This document shows, piece after piece, positions 1 to 10,919 of a DNA stretch of 64,000 bases. This DNA comes from Luzula sylvatica (lineage: Eukaryota; Streptophyta; Magnoliopsida; Poales; Juncaceae): the NCBI GenBank assembly GCA_946800325.1, contig OX326961.1:49812293-49876292 (forward strand). The letters run 5' to 3'. The notes under the pieces are model-generated. The model saw only the letters and a program-made list of their open reading frames with translations. It was not told the origin of the DNA and made no database searches. Position numbers and translations under genes: made by a program. The first letter of the stretch is position 1, and each line of letters starts with the position of its first letter.

Positions 1-81
1 AAGCGTTATTGGGGCGGCCCGACCCAATAAAAAGCACATTTTAGGGGCGGCCCGACCCTAAAAATCAGATGTGTTGTAGTG
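1..81 (-). mobile_element. CACTA (En/Spm) transposon terminus, truncated by window edge
   Basis: Read on the minus strand, this stretch starts CACTACAACACATCTG, the hallmark terminus of CACTA elements. It then carries two subterminal inverted motifs of the form GGGTCGGGCCGCCCC, at about 15-30 and 48-63 on the plus strand. The bases just outside are ttg (82-84), which would be one copy of the 3-bp target duplication; the other copy lies left of the window. The element sits in an LTR tail that is uninterrupted in the second copy near 9970. Confidence 0.7.
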
Positions 82-223
82 TTGGACGCACGAGGACGAA
101 GTCGAGTGAACCGGCGTAGCAAACGATTGGTGAAGGACGCGTGGTGTGGGACGCGCGGATTGTCACCAACGTGACAGGAAATAGAAGGCGGCGATCAACC
201 CTTCGTGTGCCATCAATTTGGCA
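82..223 (+). repeat. LTR 3' tail, copy 1 (same family as 9206-10115)
   Basis: This is nearly identical to 9974-10115, the last 142 bases of the LTR at 9206-10115. It ends in CA and is followed by the primer-binding-like string TGGTATAGATC. The rest of the LTR was cut off by the CACTA element on the left. Only a few substitutions separate the two copies. Confidence 0.6.
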
Positions 224-242
224 CTGGTATAGATCTATCCTT

Positions 243-828
243 CTATTCGCATCGTACCCTCGAAGTCGTGGCGTGATCTCGGAAATCGGGGAATCGGACC
301 GGGCCTTCATTCCGCTGCGCGGGCCCGGGGTCGAGGATATTACCCAACACTCTGTGTCGATATGAACATACGAGATGCTCCCAAAAATTCGCAAATGACC
401 AAGAGAAATATTCTTTTCCTCTCCATTTCTCTTCAGGTAGCTCGAGGTTGAGGGATTTCATCGGATTACGGTTGATAAGGTATGCGGCTGTGCTAACCGC
501 ATCCGTCCAGAACATCTTCGGCAATCCCGCGTGCAATCGCATCACCCTTGCCCGTTCATTCAGAGTTCGATTCATCCGTTCTGCCACCACGTTCCGCTGA
601 GCTCCTCTGAAATCTGCACTGTCGTACTCCCCTCCATTATCCGACTTTAAGCATTTCAGGTTCAAGCCGGTCTCGGTCTCGACTTCTGTTTTCCACCTTT
701 TGAACACATTAAACACGTCAGATTTGTGTTTAATAAAATAGATCCATACCTTCCTGGTTGAATCGTCGATAAAAGTGACATAGTATCGTGACCCCCCGAT
801 AGACTAGACCGGAGCTGGCCCCCACATG
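243..828 (-). pseudogene. Copia integrase fragment, inverted, copy 1 (broken)
   Basis: The minus strand encodes the second half of a Ty1/copia integrase core. Motifs seen are SDNGGEY, then AERMNRTLNERARVM and FWTDAVSTAAYLINRNP. It is interrupted by a deletion of about 48 bp near 604 relative to the copy at 10129-10919, and by a frameshift after the GKEYFSW segment. No gag, protease or reverse transcriptase is attached. It lies directly beside a plus-strand LTR tail in the opposite orientation, so it is a rearranged remnant and not part of a normal element. Homology to copy 2 stops at 828, where different sequence begins. Confidence 0.8.
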
Positions 829-1140
829 CCTAGGGTGTCTTATGGAGTCCGTTGCAATGGACATGGTCCTTTGTAACGGAGCTCTACGCAGTCTGTCCGT
901 TGTAACGGACATTATGTTGCGTTATAACGGACTGGTCTCTGGAAATTTGGACAATGGTTTGCAGAAAATAGCGTTGTAACAGACCTAGGTTGCGTTATAG
1001 CGGACATGTTTCTGGCAATTTTGGTCAATCTCCGGAATAAATAGCGTTGTAACGGATTGGACTTCCGTTGTAACGGAGGGCCAAGTATACTGGAGGTCCG
1101 TTGTAATGGACTATGTTGCGTTACAACGGACTGGTTTCTG
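829..1140. repeat. LTR-like segment with repeated CCGTTGTAACGG near-palindromes
   Basis: At least nine copies or variants of the imperfect palindrome GTCCGTTGTAACGGAC occur here (variants CGTTGCAATGG, CGTTATAACGG, CGTTACAACGG), often in pairs separated by short spacers containing 'ggtctctgg' or 'gtttctgg'. The segment abuts the break in the integrase remnant at 828. It resembles the palindrome-rich parts of the LTRs near 11.8 kb and 47.5 kb. I could not find a second copy downstream, so it is not proven to be the 5' LTR of the copia element. Confidence 0.5.
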
Positions 1141-1913
1141 GTTGCTGATTTTGTTTTCGTGATAACTTTGGCTACAAAACTTGGAATTTTGAGTTCTTTA
1201 TATCGATTTGATCGGCATCAATCATACTAGCATATAATTAGATAATTATTTCGAATAATTAGACTCCCAAATAAATACATATGCATTTACGAAAATCTTG
1301 TGATAGTGATATAATTGGATTATGTCACGAATTTAGAAACATGCAATGGCATGATCCCTCATAATATTTAAGTCATGGAAATGCCTTCCATATCCACAAC
1401 CATCGAGATTGATATGACATAGTGCGTGGTTTCAGGCCATAGTCGCGCACGTACTATTGTATATATTGGTGCGGGTGGTAAACGTTAATTGGGGACTCAC
1501 GTGGTTTCAGGCCATAGTCGGGCACGTGAGTAGTTCAATTGAACGATACGATAGATATGGTTATGACTTAACCGTCCAAGCCAATCCGATTGGAGTTCGG
1601 GGCATAGATAGAATGCACACACGGAACATGGATTGTATTGGATACGATTCGTCACCGAAATTCTATAAAGGAACGAGAGTCGTATTAGATACGATTGAAT
1701 TTAATCCTACCGAAAATATCGAGATCTCATTTGTCGGCCATAGTCACTTATGGAAGGATCGTAAAATATGGGTCTTGAGTGTTATGGACTTGGAGTCCCG
1801 TATCGGTATGAGGGTTATCGATTCGATAAAATAGCACTATCATATAATCATCATATAAGCCTATAAGATAAGTACGCAACATTAGTAATCATTTTTTATT
1901 TCATTTGTAGAAT
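1141..1913 (+). other. Leader region upstream of copia gag
   Basis: No gene is visible. A direct repeat, GTGGTTTCAGGCCATAGTCG followed by GCACGT, appears at about 1428 and 1501, and a weaker third copy (GGCCATAGTCAC) at about 1737. Just before the gag ATG there is a pyrimidine-rich tract ending ttcatttgtag (1901-1911) that looks like a 3' splice site, so the leader may be spliced; this is inference. An open frame at 1457-1834 shows no recognisable domain and is probably chance. Confidence 0.4.
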
Positions 1914-3803
1914 ATGTCTTCTAGTAACACCAACACCATGTCGATTAGATCGACGTTAGAAAAGGATAAGCTAGTGGGTCGGAACTACTTGGACTGGCAC
2001 CGAAACCTGAGAATAGTTCTTAGGCAAGAGGGCAAAAGTCACGTATTGGATACGGAACTAGTGGAACCGGGCCCCGATGCTACGGCCGATGAAAAGGCCG
2101 CGTTTGAGAAACTTAAGAAGGACTCGAATGATGTTACGTGCCTCATGTTGGCATGTATGGACGCTAGTCTTCAAAAGCAGTTTGAGGACTCGGATGCGCA
2201 CATAATAGACGTTGTGCTCAAGGAAATGTTCCAAGAGCAGGAGCGTATTGAACGGTTCAGTACACTCAAAGAGTTGGTAAACTGCAAGATGCCTTCGGGG
2301 TCTTCGGTAAGCACTCACGTTTTGAAGGTGCAAGCTCTCTTAGACCGTCTAGAGAGGCTAGGAGAGAAATTGTTGAAGATTATGCAACAAGATTTGATCT
2401 TGTGTGCACTTCCTCCAATGTTTTCTCCGTTCGTGACTAACTATCACATGCATTCGATGGATAAGACGATCCATGAGCTTCACGTAATGCTCAAGAATTT
2501 TGAATCAGAGACTTTGAAGTCGTCCAGAGAGAACAGGGCAAGAGTTGCCGGAAATGTTCTCACAATTCAGAATAAGGATCGTAAGAGATCAAGGTCCAAG
2601 GGCGGTTCGGCTAAGAAACGTTCGAAGCCGGATAAAAAGGGAAATGAGAAATCCAAGGATGAGACATGCTTTCATTGTCACAAGGCTGGACATTGGAAGC
2701 GCGATTGCAAGTCTTACCTCGAGGAGGTGAAGAAGGGCAAGGCTGTTTCAGCGACCGGCCTCTCAGGTATTAACGTTATTGAAGTTAATATTTCAACTAT
2801 GACTAATTGGGTATTGGATACCGGTTGTGGGACTCATATTTGTCGAAATATGCAGGTTCTTCAAAATAGTCGAAGGTTGGAAAAGGGTGAAGTCGATCTA
2901 CGCATCGGGAATGGAGCAAGAGTTGCTGCGTTTGCCGTAGGAGTAGTTAATTTGACTTTGCCTAGTGGACTTATATTAGTACTAAATAATTGTTATTATG
3001 TACCGACATTATGTAAGAACATAATAAGTGTGTCGAAACTGGCCAATGATGGCTATGAATTCGTTATTAGGAATAATGAGTTTTCGATATGTAAGGATTC
3101 TATTATCTATGGAAATGTTCTGTTAGAAAATGGTCTTTATGTGTTGGATTTCGATCACGGAAATAATAAGTCTATATATAACGTTAATGCAAAAAGGATT
3201 AAATCTAAAGTTGATAATCGGACTTTCTTTTGGCATTGTCGTCTCGGTCACGTGCATGAGAAACGCATTGCTAGACTCCATAAAGATGGAATGCTAGACT
3301 CATTTGAATTGGATTCATTTGGGAATTGCGAATCTTGTTTACTTGGCAAGATGACTAAGGCGCCGTTCTCCAAGGTCGGAGAGCGGTCCAACGATCTATT
3401 GGAACTCATACATTCCGATGTGTGTGGACCGATGAGCATCGAGGCAAGAGGAGGCTATCGATACTTTGTTACGTTTACGGACGATCATAGTAGATATGGA
3501 TATATCTATTTGATGCGTACTAAAGCGGAGACCTTTTTAAAGTTCAAAGAGTTTCAAAACGAAGTTGAAAATCAGCTTGGCAAGAAAATTAAAGCCATTC
3601 GATCGGATCGAGGTGGCGAATATTTGAGCAATGAGTTTGAAGATCATCTCAAAGATTGTGGAATAGTTCCACAATGGACTCCGGCAAGAACGCCACAATG
3701 GAATGGCGTGTCCAAAGAGGAGGAATCGGACCTTGTTGGACATGGTTCGATCTATGATGAGTCAAACTTCCCTTCCAAAATCATTTTGGGGATATGCCCT
3801 TGA
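1914..3803 (+). pseudogene. Copia gag-protease-integrase (5' part of polyprotein, frameshifted)
   Basis: The 629-codon open frame encodes, in order: a gag capsid region (about residues 1-200), a basic lysine-rich linker, a retroviral zinc knuckle CX2CX4HX4C (CFHCHKAGHWKRDC, about 252-265), an aspartic protease with active-site DTG (VLDTGCGTHIC, about 301-311), the GAG-pre-integrase zinc-binding segment (HCRLGHVHEKRI...NCESCLLGK, about 440-480), and the integrase core with its acidic residues in HSDVCGP (about 500), TDDHSRYGY (about 522) and SDRGGEY (about 564). The start ATG at 1914 is followed by a serine/threonine-rich N-terminus. The frame leaves the integrase reading near 3705-3720, and the last roughly 30 residues are out-of-frame translation. 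These proteins would form particles, mature and integrate copies of the element; as it stands the polyprotein cannot be completed. Confidence 0.88.
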
Positions 3804-4089
3804 GACAGCGGCTTTCTTATTGAACCGTATACCTTCTAAATCGGTACAAAAGACGCCATATGAGATGTGGTTTGGAAAATCTCCAAAGTTGTCTTTTGTT
3901 AAGATTTGGGGTTGTGAAGCATATGTTCGAAAATTGATTTCGGATAAGCTCGAACCCAAATCTGAAAAATGTTTATTTGTTGGGTATCCTAAGGAAACAA
4001 AAGGATATTATTTCTATCTTCCAATCGAAAATAAAGTTTTCGTAGCTTGAAGAGGAATCTTCCTTGAGGAGGATTTTATCTATAGGCGA
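3703..4089 (+). pseudogene. Copia integrase C-terminal part (shifted frame, one stop)
   Basis: The frame at 3703-4050 continues integrase with RRNRTLLDMVRSMM, FWGYALETAAFLLNRIPSK and the conserved IWGCEAYV and CLFVGYP segments seen in all copia integrases. It overlaps the end of the upstream frame, which shows the frameshift. A TGA at 4048-4050 interrupts it right before a segment (RGIFLEEDFIYR, 4051-4086) that runs on into the reverse transcriptase frame starting at 4090. A CGA-to-TGA transition is the simplest origin of the stop; that is inference from family conservation. Confidence 0.85.
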
Positions 4090-5886
4090 GTGAATGGAAC
4101 TGAAATAGATCTTGAAGAAATTCGAGACCCGCAAACGAATGTTGAACCGATGAACGTTGATCCGATTTCCTCGAATGTTGAGGATCCGGAGTCAAATGCA
4201 CAAGGCGCAGTTCGTAGATCGGGTAGGATTCGTCAAGAGCCTATACGATATGGTTTTATTGTGGCAAATGACGATGAAGTCGAATTCATAGATGATGAAC
4301 CGACATCTTATCGCGAGGCTATGAAAAGCGAGGATTCCGATAAGTGGCAAACTGCCATGAAATCCGAGATTCAATCCATGTACGATAATCAAGTTTGGAA
4401 CTTGATTGATCCACCTCCCGGGGTTAAACCAGTGGGATGTAAGTGGGTTTTCAAGAAGAAGACCGACATGGATGGGAATGTGAACACTTATAAGGCACGG
4501 CTTGTGGCGAAAGGTTTCAAACAAATTCATGGTGTAGACTATGAAGAAACGTTTTCTCCCGTAGCAATGCTTAAATCCATACGGATCTTACTTGCTATCT
4601 CTGCGTATTATGACTACGAGATTTGGCAAATGGATGTCAAAACCGCATTCCTTAACGGGAACTTAGAAGAGGATGTGTACATGACACAGCCCAAGGGTTT
4701 TGTCGATTCAAAGAGTCCGGATAAAGTGTGCAAGTTGCAACGATCTATTTATGGATTGAAGCAAGCTTCTCGGAGTTGGAATATACATTTCGATGAAGTT
4801 ATACGTGAATATAATTTCGTGAAAAACGTAGAAGAACCTTGTGTATACACGAAGGTTAGTGGGAGCCGCGTAGTATTTCTTGTACTATATGTAGACGACA
4901 TCTTGATAATAGGAAACGACATTCCGATGCTTACGGATGTTAAGAAGTATTTAAATACTCGTTTCGCTATGAAAGATTTGGGCGAGGCCGCTTATATATT
5001 AGGCGTGAGGATTTATAGAGATAGATCCAAGAAGTTACTCAGCTTGAGTCAAAGCACGTACATCGACAAAGTGTTGAAACGGTTTTCAATGCAAAATTCG
5101 AAGAAAGGACTTCTTCCAATGTCGAGTGGCATATCGTATTCTAAAGCTCAATGTCCGACATCGAGCGAAGATAAGAATGCGATGAGTATTTTTCCATACG
5201 CTTCGGCGGTTGGATCAATTATGTATGCCATGATTTGTACGCGCCCCGATGTGTCGTATGCATTGAGCGTCGTTTCGCGTTACCAATCTAATCCAGGGGA
5301 TATGCATTGGATCGCGGTTAAGAACATCCTTAAGTACTTACGAAGAGCTAAGGATCAATTTCTAATTTATGGTGGAAAGACATCCGGGTTTGTCATCAAT
5401 GGATATACCGACGCCAGTTTCCAAACATGTGTCGATGACTTTCGATCACAAAGCGGATACGTGTTTTGTCTAAATGGTGGAGCGGTAGTTTGGAAGAGTT
5501 CCAAACAACCCACGATAGCAGACTCTACAACTGAATCGGAGTATATTGCGGCTTCCGAAGCGGCAAAGGAAACGGTATGGATCAAGAAGTTTGTGACCGA
5601 GCTTGGTGTAGTCCCGAGCATCTCGGAACCTGTAGTTGTGTATTGCGACAATACGGGCGCAATAGCACAGTCCAAGGAACCGAGGGCACATCACCGCTCC
5701 AAGCACATACTCAGAAAATTTCACTTGATCCGTGAGATTTTGCAAAGGAAGGATGTGATCTTTGAAAAGATTGATACTGACAGGAATGTTAAGGACCCGT
5801 TTACTAAGCCACTCTCGCAAGCTAAGCACGATTATCATGCGAAAGCTATAGGTTTGAGATACCTAGAGGAGGAAGAGAGTAGTTAG
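4090..5886 (+). pseudogene. Copia reverse transcriptase-RNase H (3' part of polyprotein)
   Basis: This is an intact 598-codon frame. After an acidic linker ending in RRSGRIRQEP come the RT signature segments: WNLIDPPPGVKPVGCKWVF (about 103-121), TYKARLVAKGFKQ, QMDVKTAFLNGNL (first catalytic Asp), SIYGLKQASRSWN, and YVDDIL with the catalytic DD pair (about 268-273). RNase H follows, with GYTDASFQTCVDDFRSQSGY, SSKQPTIADSTTESEYIAAS, and CDNTGAI with later HHRSKHI. It ends in VKDPFTKPLSQ, typical of the copia C-terminus. The frame has no breaks, so the lesions are confined to integrase. It lacks its own start context and depended on the polyprotein. The purine-rich end (about 5864-5882) could be a polypurine tract. 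Confidence 0.9.
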
Positions 5887-6560
5887 TTATCTAAAACGAT
5901 AGTTTCGTAGGACGAGATTAGTCTAATAGATTAGTAAACGTTGTATCACCCCAAACTTATCTTATAGTAATGCAATTTCAGAATTTTAAAATTTTTCATT
6001 TTTTGCATCTATCTTATATGAAAACTGTGTGCTGGGTTGTGTAATATGATTACATGAACCTTGATTTGAACTTGTGTGGACGTCGACATGGTTGAGGACT
6101 ATGTGCAGCAAAACCGTCACACTTAAAGTGTCATTTCTAAACATCCCTAGCCGCGTATCAGCTTGCTTAAGAGAGAAGCATTTCTATTATTAGATAATAG
6201 ATTGAACGCGTACACTAGTACGTTAGCCGAGGAGATGATTATGTTTTGCTAATCATGGGACAAGGTGCTTGTCGAATCGGGAACGTAGATACATGTTAGG
6301 TTACATGTATTGGATATGACCGAAGCCGCGAGACCATGACATGGTTTAGTCATTATAGATGGACTTGCGACGGATGGGGTTTTAGGTTCTTCATACTTGA
6401 GGGAATCATTGATTGCGTTACGTGCGTAACACAATGCTTTGATATGATCTTACGCTCACCGTAACAGGGAGTTAAAAGGGTCATCATTGGGTATTGTCCG
6501 AAACACGGAATTCAATGTGAGTCTCTGATAAGGAGATTTTTCATCACTTTTTACATGCAC
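5887..6560 (+). other. Copia 3' untranslated region
   Basis: No ORF of interest. The sequence directly follows the RNase H stop and has the character of copia 3' UTRs, with short near-palindromes such as TATTATTAGATAATAG (6186-6201) and CGTACACTAGTACG (6209-6222). No sure LTR start could be placed here. Confidence 0.4.
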
Positions 6561-8640
6561 AAAATATAGAATTTAAATACATAAATATGATTAAAGTATA
6601 CCAAATATTCATAATTCCAATTTATTGAGATTAAATACTTTGAATTGTGTTTTTGTATTAATGTCAGGTGAAAAGTGCAATATCTCGCAAAACCAGGACT
6701 GTGGATGGATCGGTCTCGTCATGCCGATCGATTTGATATATCATATGATGATATTTGATGCAAGCATGAGAGAGAAATCGAGCTTTTACTCCAAACGGGT
6801 CAAACTTGACTCATTCCACGAAGGAACACAGACCTGACGAAATTTGATACCCAACAAGATCTGGTGTGGCGGACAGAAGCGTACACCTAGTAACGAGTTA
6901 CCAACCAACTCTCCTTTGACCCGCTGCTCGAAAGGACACACAGAAACCAAGTTTAGATACTCTGAACCAGTTAAAACCATGTGGTGACCTATCCACGCTT
7001 TGAACTCACTCGCCACACAAAGGATACACAGAAATAATTACACCAAATCCCCAGGTCTGACCAGTCAACCTTATAACCGTGACAGATCCTCTGTAGCCAG
7101 GATACTCTGAATCCCATGCTGGTACTCTTCTGCTACTCTCTCCATTTGTGCTTTACACGATCGGCCACGTAGTCTGTGTCACAAAAGATCAATACAGGCA
7201 GTTCAAACCTCTTCCTTTGGAGCCATCCAGCCGAGAATACCTCTCCATTTACATTACAATGGACATGTCCATTTATTGGCTGTCAAGAGGAAAATGCACA
7301 GCCCGCGTCTACTCTCTCTCTCCAATCGTTGTATTAATGGAGATAAGTGCAAGGAATTATGCTATTTTTTCGGATGAATTAAAATGATTTAATCTGGATC
7401 TGAGGGAAATATCTTGGAGGGTATTTTTGGGTTTTCTCCCTCATACTTTGGCCAAATCAGATGAAATTTCGACCCTTGGATTCAGTGCAACTTGCTCTAA
7501 CTACCCATGCAAGTTTCATCCTGAGATCTGGAATTTTTGGACTCTTTTCCCTCCCTTTTCTCCTATAAATAAGGTCCAAGATCTCCCTCTCAAATCATCC
7601 ATTCTTTCCACTCTCTCAATTGATCAAGAAATCCATTGATTCTTGAATCTTCATCTCCCCCAAGCTCTCTAGCTTCTCAAGCTCATCTTTGAGCCATTTT
7701 CGCCGAGAAAGTCGTGTCTTAGCACGGTTTTCGAGGCCGCTCCGAGGATCGATCCTCTCTCTCTCTCTCTCAAGGTGTGAAGTTGTTCTCCTCCTCCTCT
7801 CTCTCCTCTCAAGGTGTGAAGGCTCGAGGACCTCTCCAAGATCCGGTCTTGGACTTCATTCTCTCTCTTTTCGGTACTCTCTTTTACAATTGTTGCGTTT
7901 TTATTAGGGAAATACTAGATTTGAATAAACTTTGTTTGTAGATCTGTTATATATGATAAGATACAATTTGTAGAATTTTTGTGGATTTAATTTCGTAATT
8001 TTCCTATTTTTTCATTGTGAAATACTTGATTGTTTTGTGCTGTTTTGTTAATTCCATTTAAAATAGAAAATTACTCAAAAATAAATCTTTCTCAATATCA
8101 CTGTTTAGATCTAGATCTGTAGTTTAATATAGTTTTTGAATAAATCAATTTCCTGCCATTTTCCATTTGTTGTTGATTTTACAAGTTCAATTGATTAGGC
8201 AACTAGATCTTGTATTAGTCTCTGGCCAGTTTTGATCCTGATTGTTTGTACCTTTTTAAACCTGAAAAAATTACAAATCTTGAATCATTGATTAGATTGT
8301 TAAGTCTAGTTTCATAATCTTTTTGTCTCATTCAAAATAATAAAATTTCCTATTTGATATGAATTTTTGAATGCAACACATGCAAATCTGGAAATTGTGC
8401 ATCATTGAATCTCAAAAGAATAATTGTGTAGAGCTGAATATTGTGAATTAAAATTTGAAATTTTTAGCATCTGTTTGTGAGATCTGGATATTCATTGTCC
8501 CAATTTTTCTTAATTTTTGGATCAGTAGAAATAATTTTAGAAATTCGCATTCGATTATACGCAAAATTTCCTTGGAACGAACCTCTACTTAGCCTATACT
8601 AGTAGTTGTTTATAAATTGTTTTGATAAACTCGTGAGATT
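6561..8640 (+). other. Probable LTR or leader of another retrotransposon, with promoter
   Basis: About 2 kb without a credible coding region; the short frames lack any domain. A clear TATA box (cctataaataag, 7561-7572) is followed by a pyrimidine-rich transcript-like leader containing CTCTCTCTCTCTCTC (7756-7770) and then about 700 bp of T-rich, intron-like DNA. This layout (promoter then leader) is that of an LTR U3-R-U5 plus 5' UTR, but I found no second copy. It could alternatively be a captured plant gene promoter. Confidence 0.35.
7561..7572 (+). promoter_or_regulatory. TATA box (cctataaataag)
   Basis: TATAAATA in a pyrimidine-rich setting, followed by a CT-rich stretch expected of a plant transcript leader. 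The predicted start is roughly 30 bases downstream, near 7595. No coding region downstream matches, so it is probably a retrotransposon promoter. Confidence 0.45.
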
Positions 8641-9205
8641 GAATTTACACATTTTAACGACTTATTTTGCGTGTTATCAGTCTCCAAGATAGGAATTGTT
8701 TATTCCGAAAGGAAGAGATATCTCTTAGGCGCCGCTCGATGAGTCGATTAACGAAATCTCTGGCCAGAGTCAATGATATTAATGGTTAATATCGATTGAA
8801 ATTTGTTAAATCAACTCGGAATCGGGGAATAAGTGTAGTTAATCAAATTATAAGGATGACTATAACCATGCCTTTTGATTAACGGATATCGCAAACAAGA
8901 GAACTAGTAACCGCTATTCGAGATAGGCACAATGATCACAATCATTATTCGTTTAACATGGGTAGCTATGATGGAGTGACTAGATCCCGCTCATGAGCTT
9001 GTAGGCATTGGAAACAACCTACTGCCATCGTTAAGTCGAACCTACATGGTCACACAATGAGTCGTACTAAGTCGGGCTTGATCATAAAATCGGCACATTG
9101 GATGTGCATAGCTTGGTATTTGATACGCGAGCTATATTCTCTAAAATCGTGCGTATTGGATATGCATGAGTACCTTTTAGGTAGATCTGAAATTGAGTGG
9201 GAGAC
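8641..9205 (+). other. Retrotransposon 3' internal region ending in a polypurine tract
   Basis: No ORF of note. It ends in gagtgggagac (9195-9205), the polypurine-tract form that sits just before copia 3' LTRs, and the next bases (TGAAAG...) begin the LTR described below. Composition and small palindromes resemble the 3' UTR of the copia element at 5887-6560, but the sequence differs, so this is a second element's remnant. Confidence 0.5.
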
Positions 9206-10115
9206 TGAAAGAAATACAGTTTCGGATCAACCGTAAAAGTGTACACGTGGATGAACGAATGTAAGCGTACATTTGTAGCCATAACTTTCAGTAGGAAAAT
9301 CTGATTTGAATGGCTCAAATTGGGTTGGATAGATAATTAGATTATCTATAACCTTCATGTAGAAATATATTTCATATGAACAAAATATGAGTGTCGTTTA
9401 TGTGAAATACCGAAAGGGTGCAACAGTATGACATACAGTTAATAAAATAGTCATAACTTTTTCATACGAACTCCAATTGGGCTGGGACAAATTGGGTTTT
9501 TGTAGATAATTAGATTATCTACAACTTTCATGTTGGATGATTTTCTGTCAGAGAAATTTATCAATTTCGTCTGGACAGAATACTGAACAGGTTCATGCAG
9601 TTTTCTGTGTGAAAGGGTGTATATTGGATATACATGCATTTTGGCTAATCCTGATCCTATTAGATATAAATATGATACTTTCTCTCTCCTCACTAAGTAA
9701 TTGAATCAGTATTATTTTGCCAAATACACAAGAGAAAAAGAGCAAATTCAGATTTGATCTTTCGTGAGTGAAAAGGTACGAAGAGAGAGAAATCGAGAAA
9801 GGAGTTTCTCGAGTAATAGAGAATCGATTAGATCGAGCAAGTTCGCCGGTACATCGTCTAGGCAGGTGCATCCGCGACCGACGTCTTACGAATCACCGTG
9901 GATACAAGTAGAGGAGTGACGTTTGTGACTCTTCGATTGTGATCGACTCGAGTAAGAAAGACGGTGGAAACGCTTGGACGCACGAGGACGAAGTCGAGTG
10001 AACCGGCGTAGCAAACGATTGGTGAAGGACGCGTGGTGTGGGATGCGCGGATTGTCACCAACGTGACAGGAAATAGAAGGCGGCGATCAACCCTTCGTGT
10101 GCCATCAATTTGGCA
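9206..10115 (+). repeat. Long terminal repeat (about 910 bp), plus orientation
   Basis: It begins TGAAAGAAATACAG and ends TTGGCA (TG...CA), is preceded by the polypurine tract at 9195-9205 and followed by the primer-binding-like TGGTATAGATC at 10117. A diverged copy lies inverted at 11289-12057: both share AATACAGTTT, GGATCAAC, GTAAAAGTGTACA near the start and a block around GTCTAGGCAGGTGCATCCGC (9858-9877, minus strand at 11464-11483). Its last 142 bases also recur at 82-223. Having both a polypurine tract before it and a primer site after it suggests recombination between elements. Confidence 0.65.
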
Positions 10116-10116
10116 C

Positions 10117-10127
10117 TGGTATAGATC
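10117..10127 (+). other. Degenerate primer-binding site next to LTR
   Basis: TGGTATAGATC lies one base after the LTR end. It resembles the plant initiator-Met tRNA primer site (TGGTATCAGAGC) with one base missing. The same string stands at 225-235 in copy 1. Confidence 0.4.
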
Positions 10128-10128
10128 T

Positions 10129-10919
10129 ATCCTTCTATTCGCATCGTACCCTCGAAGTCGTGGTGTGATCTCGGGAATCGGGGAATCGGACCGGGCCTTC
10201 ATTCCGCTGCGCGGGCCCGGGGTCGAGGATATTACCCAACACTCTGTGTCGATATGAACATACGAGATGCTCCCAAAAATTCGCAAATGACCAAGAGAAA
10301 TATTCTTTTCCTGTCCATTTCTCTTCAGGTAGCTCGAGGTTGAGGGATTTCATCGGATTACGGTTGATAAGGTATGCGGCTGTGCTAACCGCATCCGTCC
10401 AGAACATCTTCGGCAATCCCGCGTGCAATCGCATCACCCTTGCCCGTTCATTCAGAGTTCGATTCATCCGTTCTGCCACCCCGTTCCGCTGAGGTCGATT
10501 CGGAACAGTCCGGATCTGCTTGATCCTTTGTTCCGCGCAAAATCCTCTGAAACCTGCACTGTCGTACTCCCCTCCATTATCCGACTTTAAGCATTTCAGG
10601 TTCAAGCCGGTCTCGGTCTCGACTTCTGTTTTCCACCTTTTGAACACATTAAACACGTCAGATTTGTGTTTAATAAAATAGATCCATACCTTCCTGGTTG
10701 AATCGTCGATAAAAGTGACATAGTATCGTGACCCCCCGATAGACTAGATCGGAGCTGGCCCCCACATGTCGGTATGCACCAGGTCTAACTTTCCCATCTT
10801 GAGTTCTCGTCCGGCCTTCGAAAAACTAACCCGTCTTTGCTTGCCGAGCACACAGTTCTCACAGAAACCGGTTTGTGCCGATTTTACCTTCGGTAACGGA
10901 CCCTTGGAAATCAGCATTT
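10129..10919 (-). pseudogene. Copia GAG-pre-integrase and integrase fragment, inverted, copy 2 (broken)
   Basis: On the minus strand, from about 10919 downward: a GAG-pre-integrase tail (CENCVLGKQRRVSFSKAGRE), then the integrase core start (LDLVHTDMWGPAP) followed by an in-frame stop near 10742. Next come YYVTFIDDSTRKVWIYF, the acidic SDNGGEY segment near 10580, and VAERMNRTLNERARVM. After the conserved FWTDAVSTAAYLINRNP the reading shifts frame near 10285, where LRIFGSISYVH continues in a different frame. It ends at the neighbouring plus-strand LTR and its primer site. About 1% of positions differ from copy 1 at 243-828, so the two copies separated recently. Confidence 0.82.

Larger units (their letters stand above)
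1914..5886 (+). mobile_element. Ty1/copia retrotransposon coding region, decayed
   Basis: Gag, protease, integrase, reverse transcriptase and RNase H are present in this order on one strand, the diagnostic copia order (integrase before RT). The single polyprotein is now split by a frameshift near 3705-3720 and a stop at 4048-4050. No matching pair of LTRs was found by eye: 829-1140 does not recur downstream. The element's outer limits are therefore open, and later insertions or deletions at its ends are likely. Confidence 0.85.
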
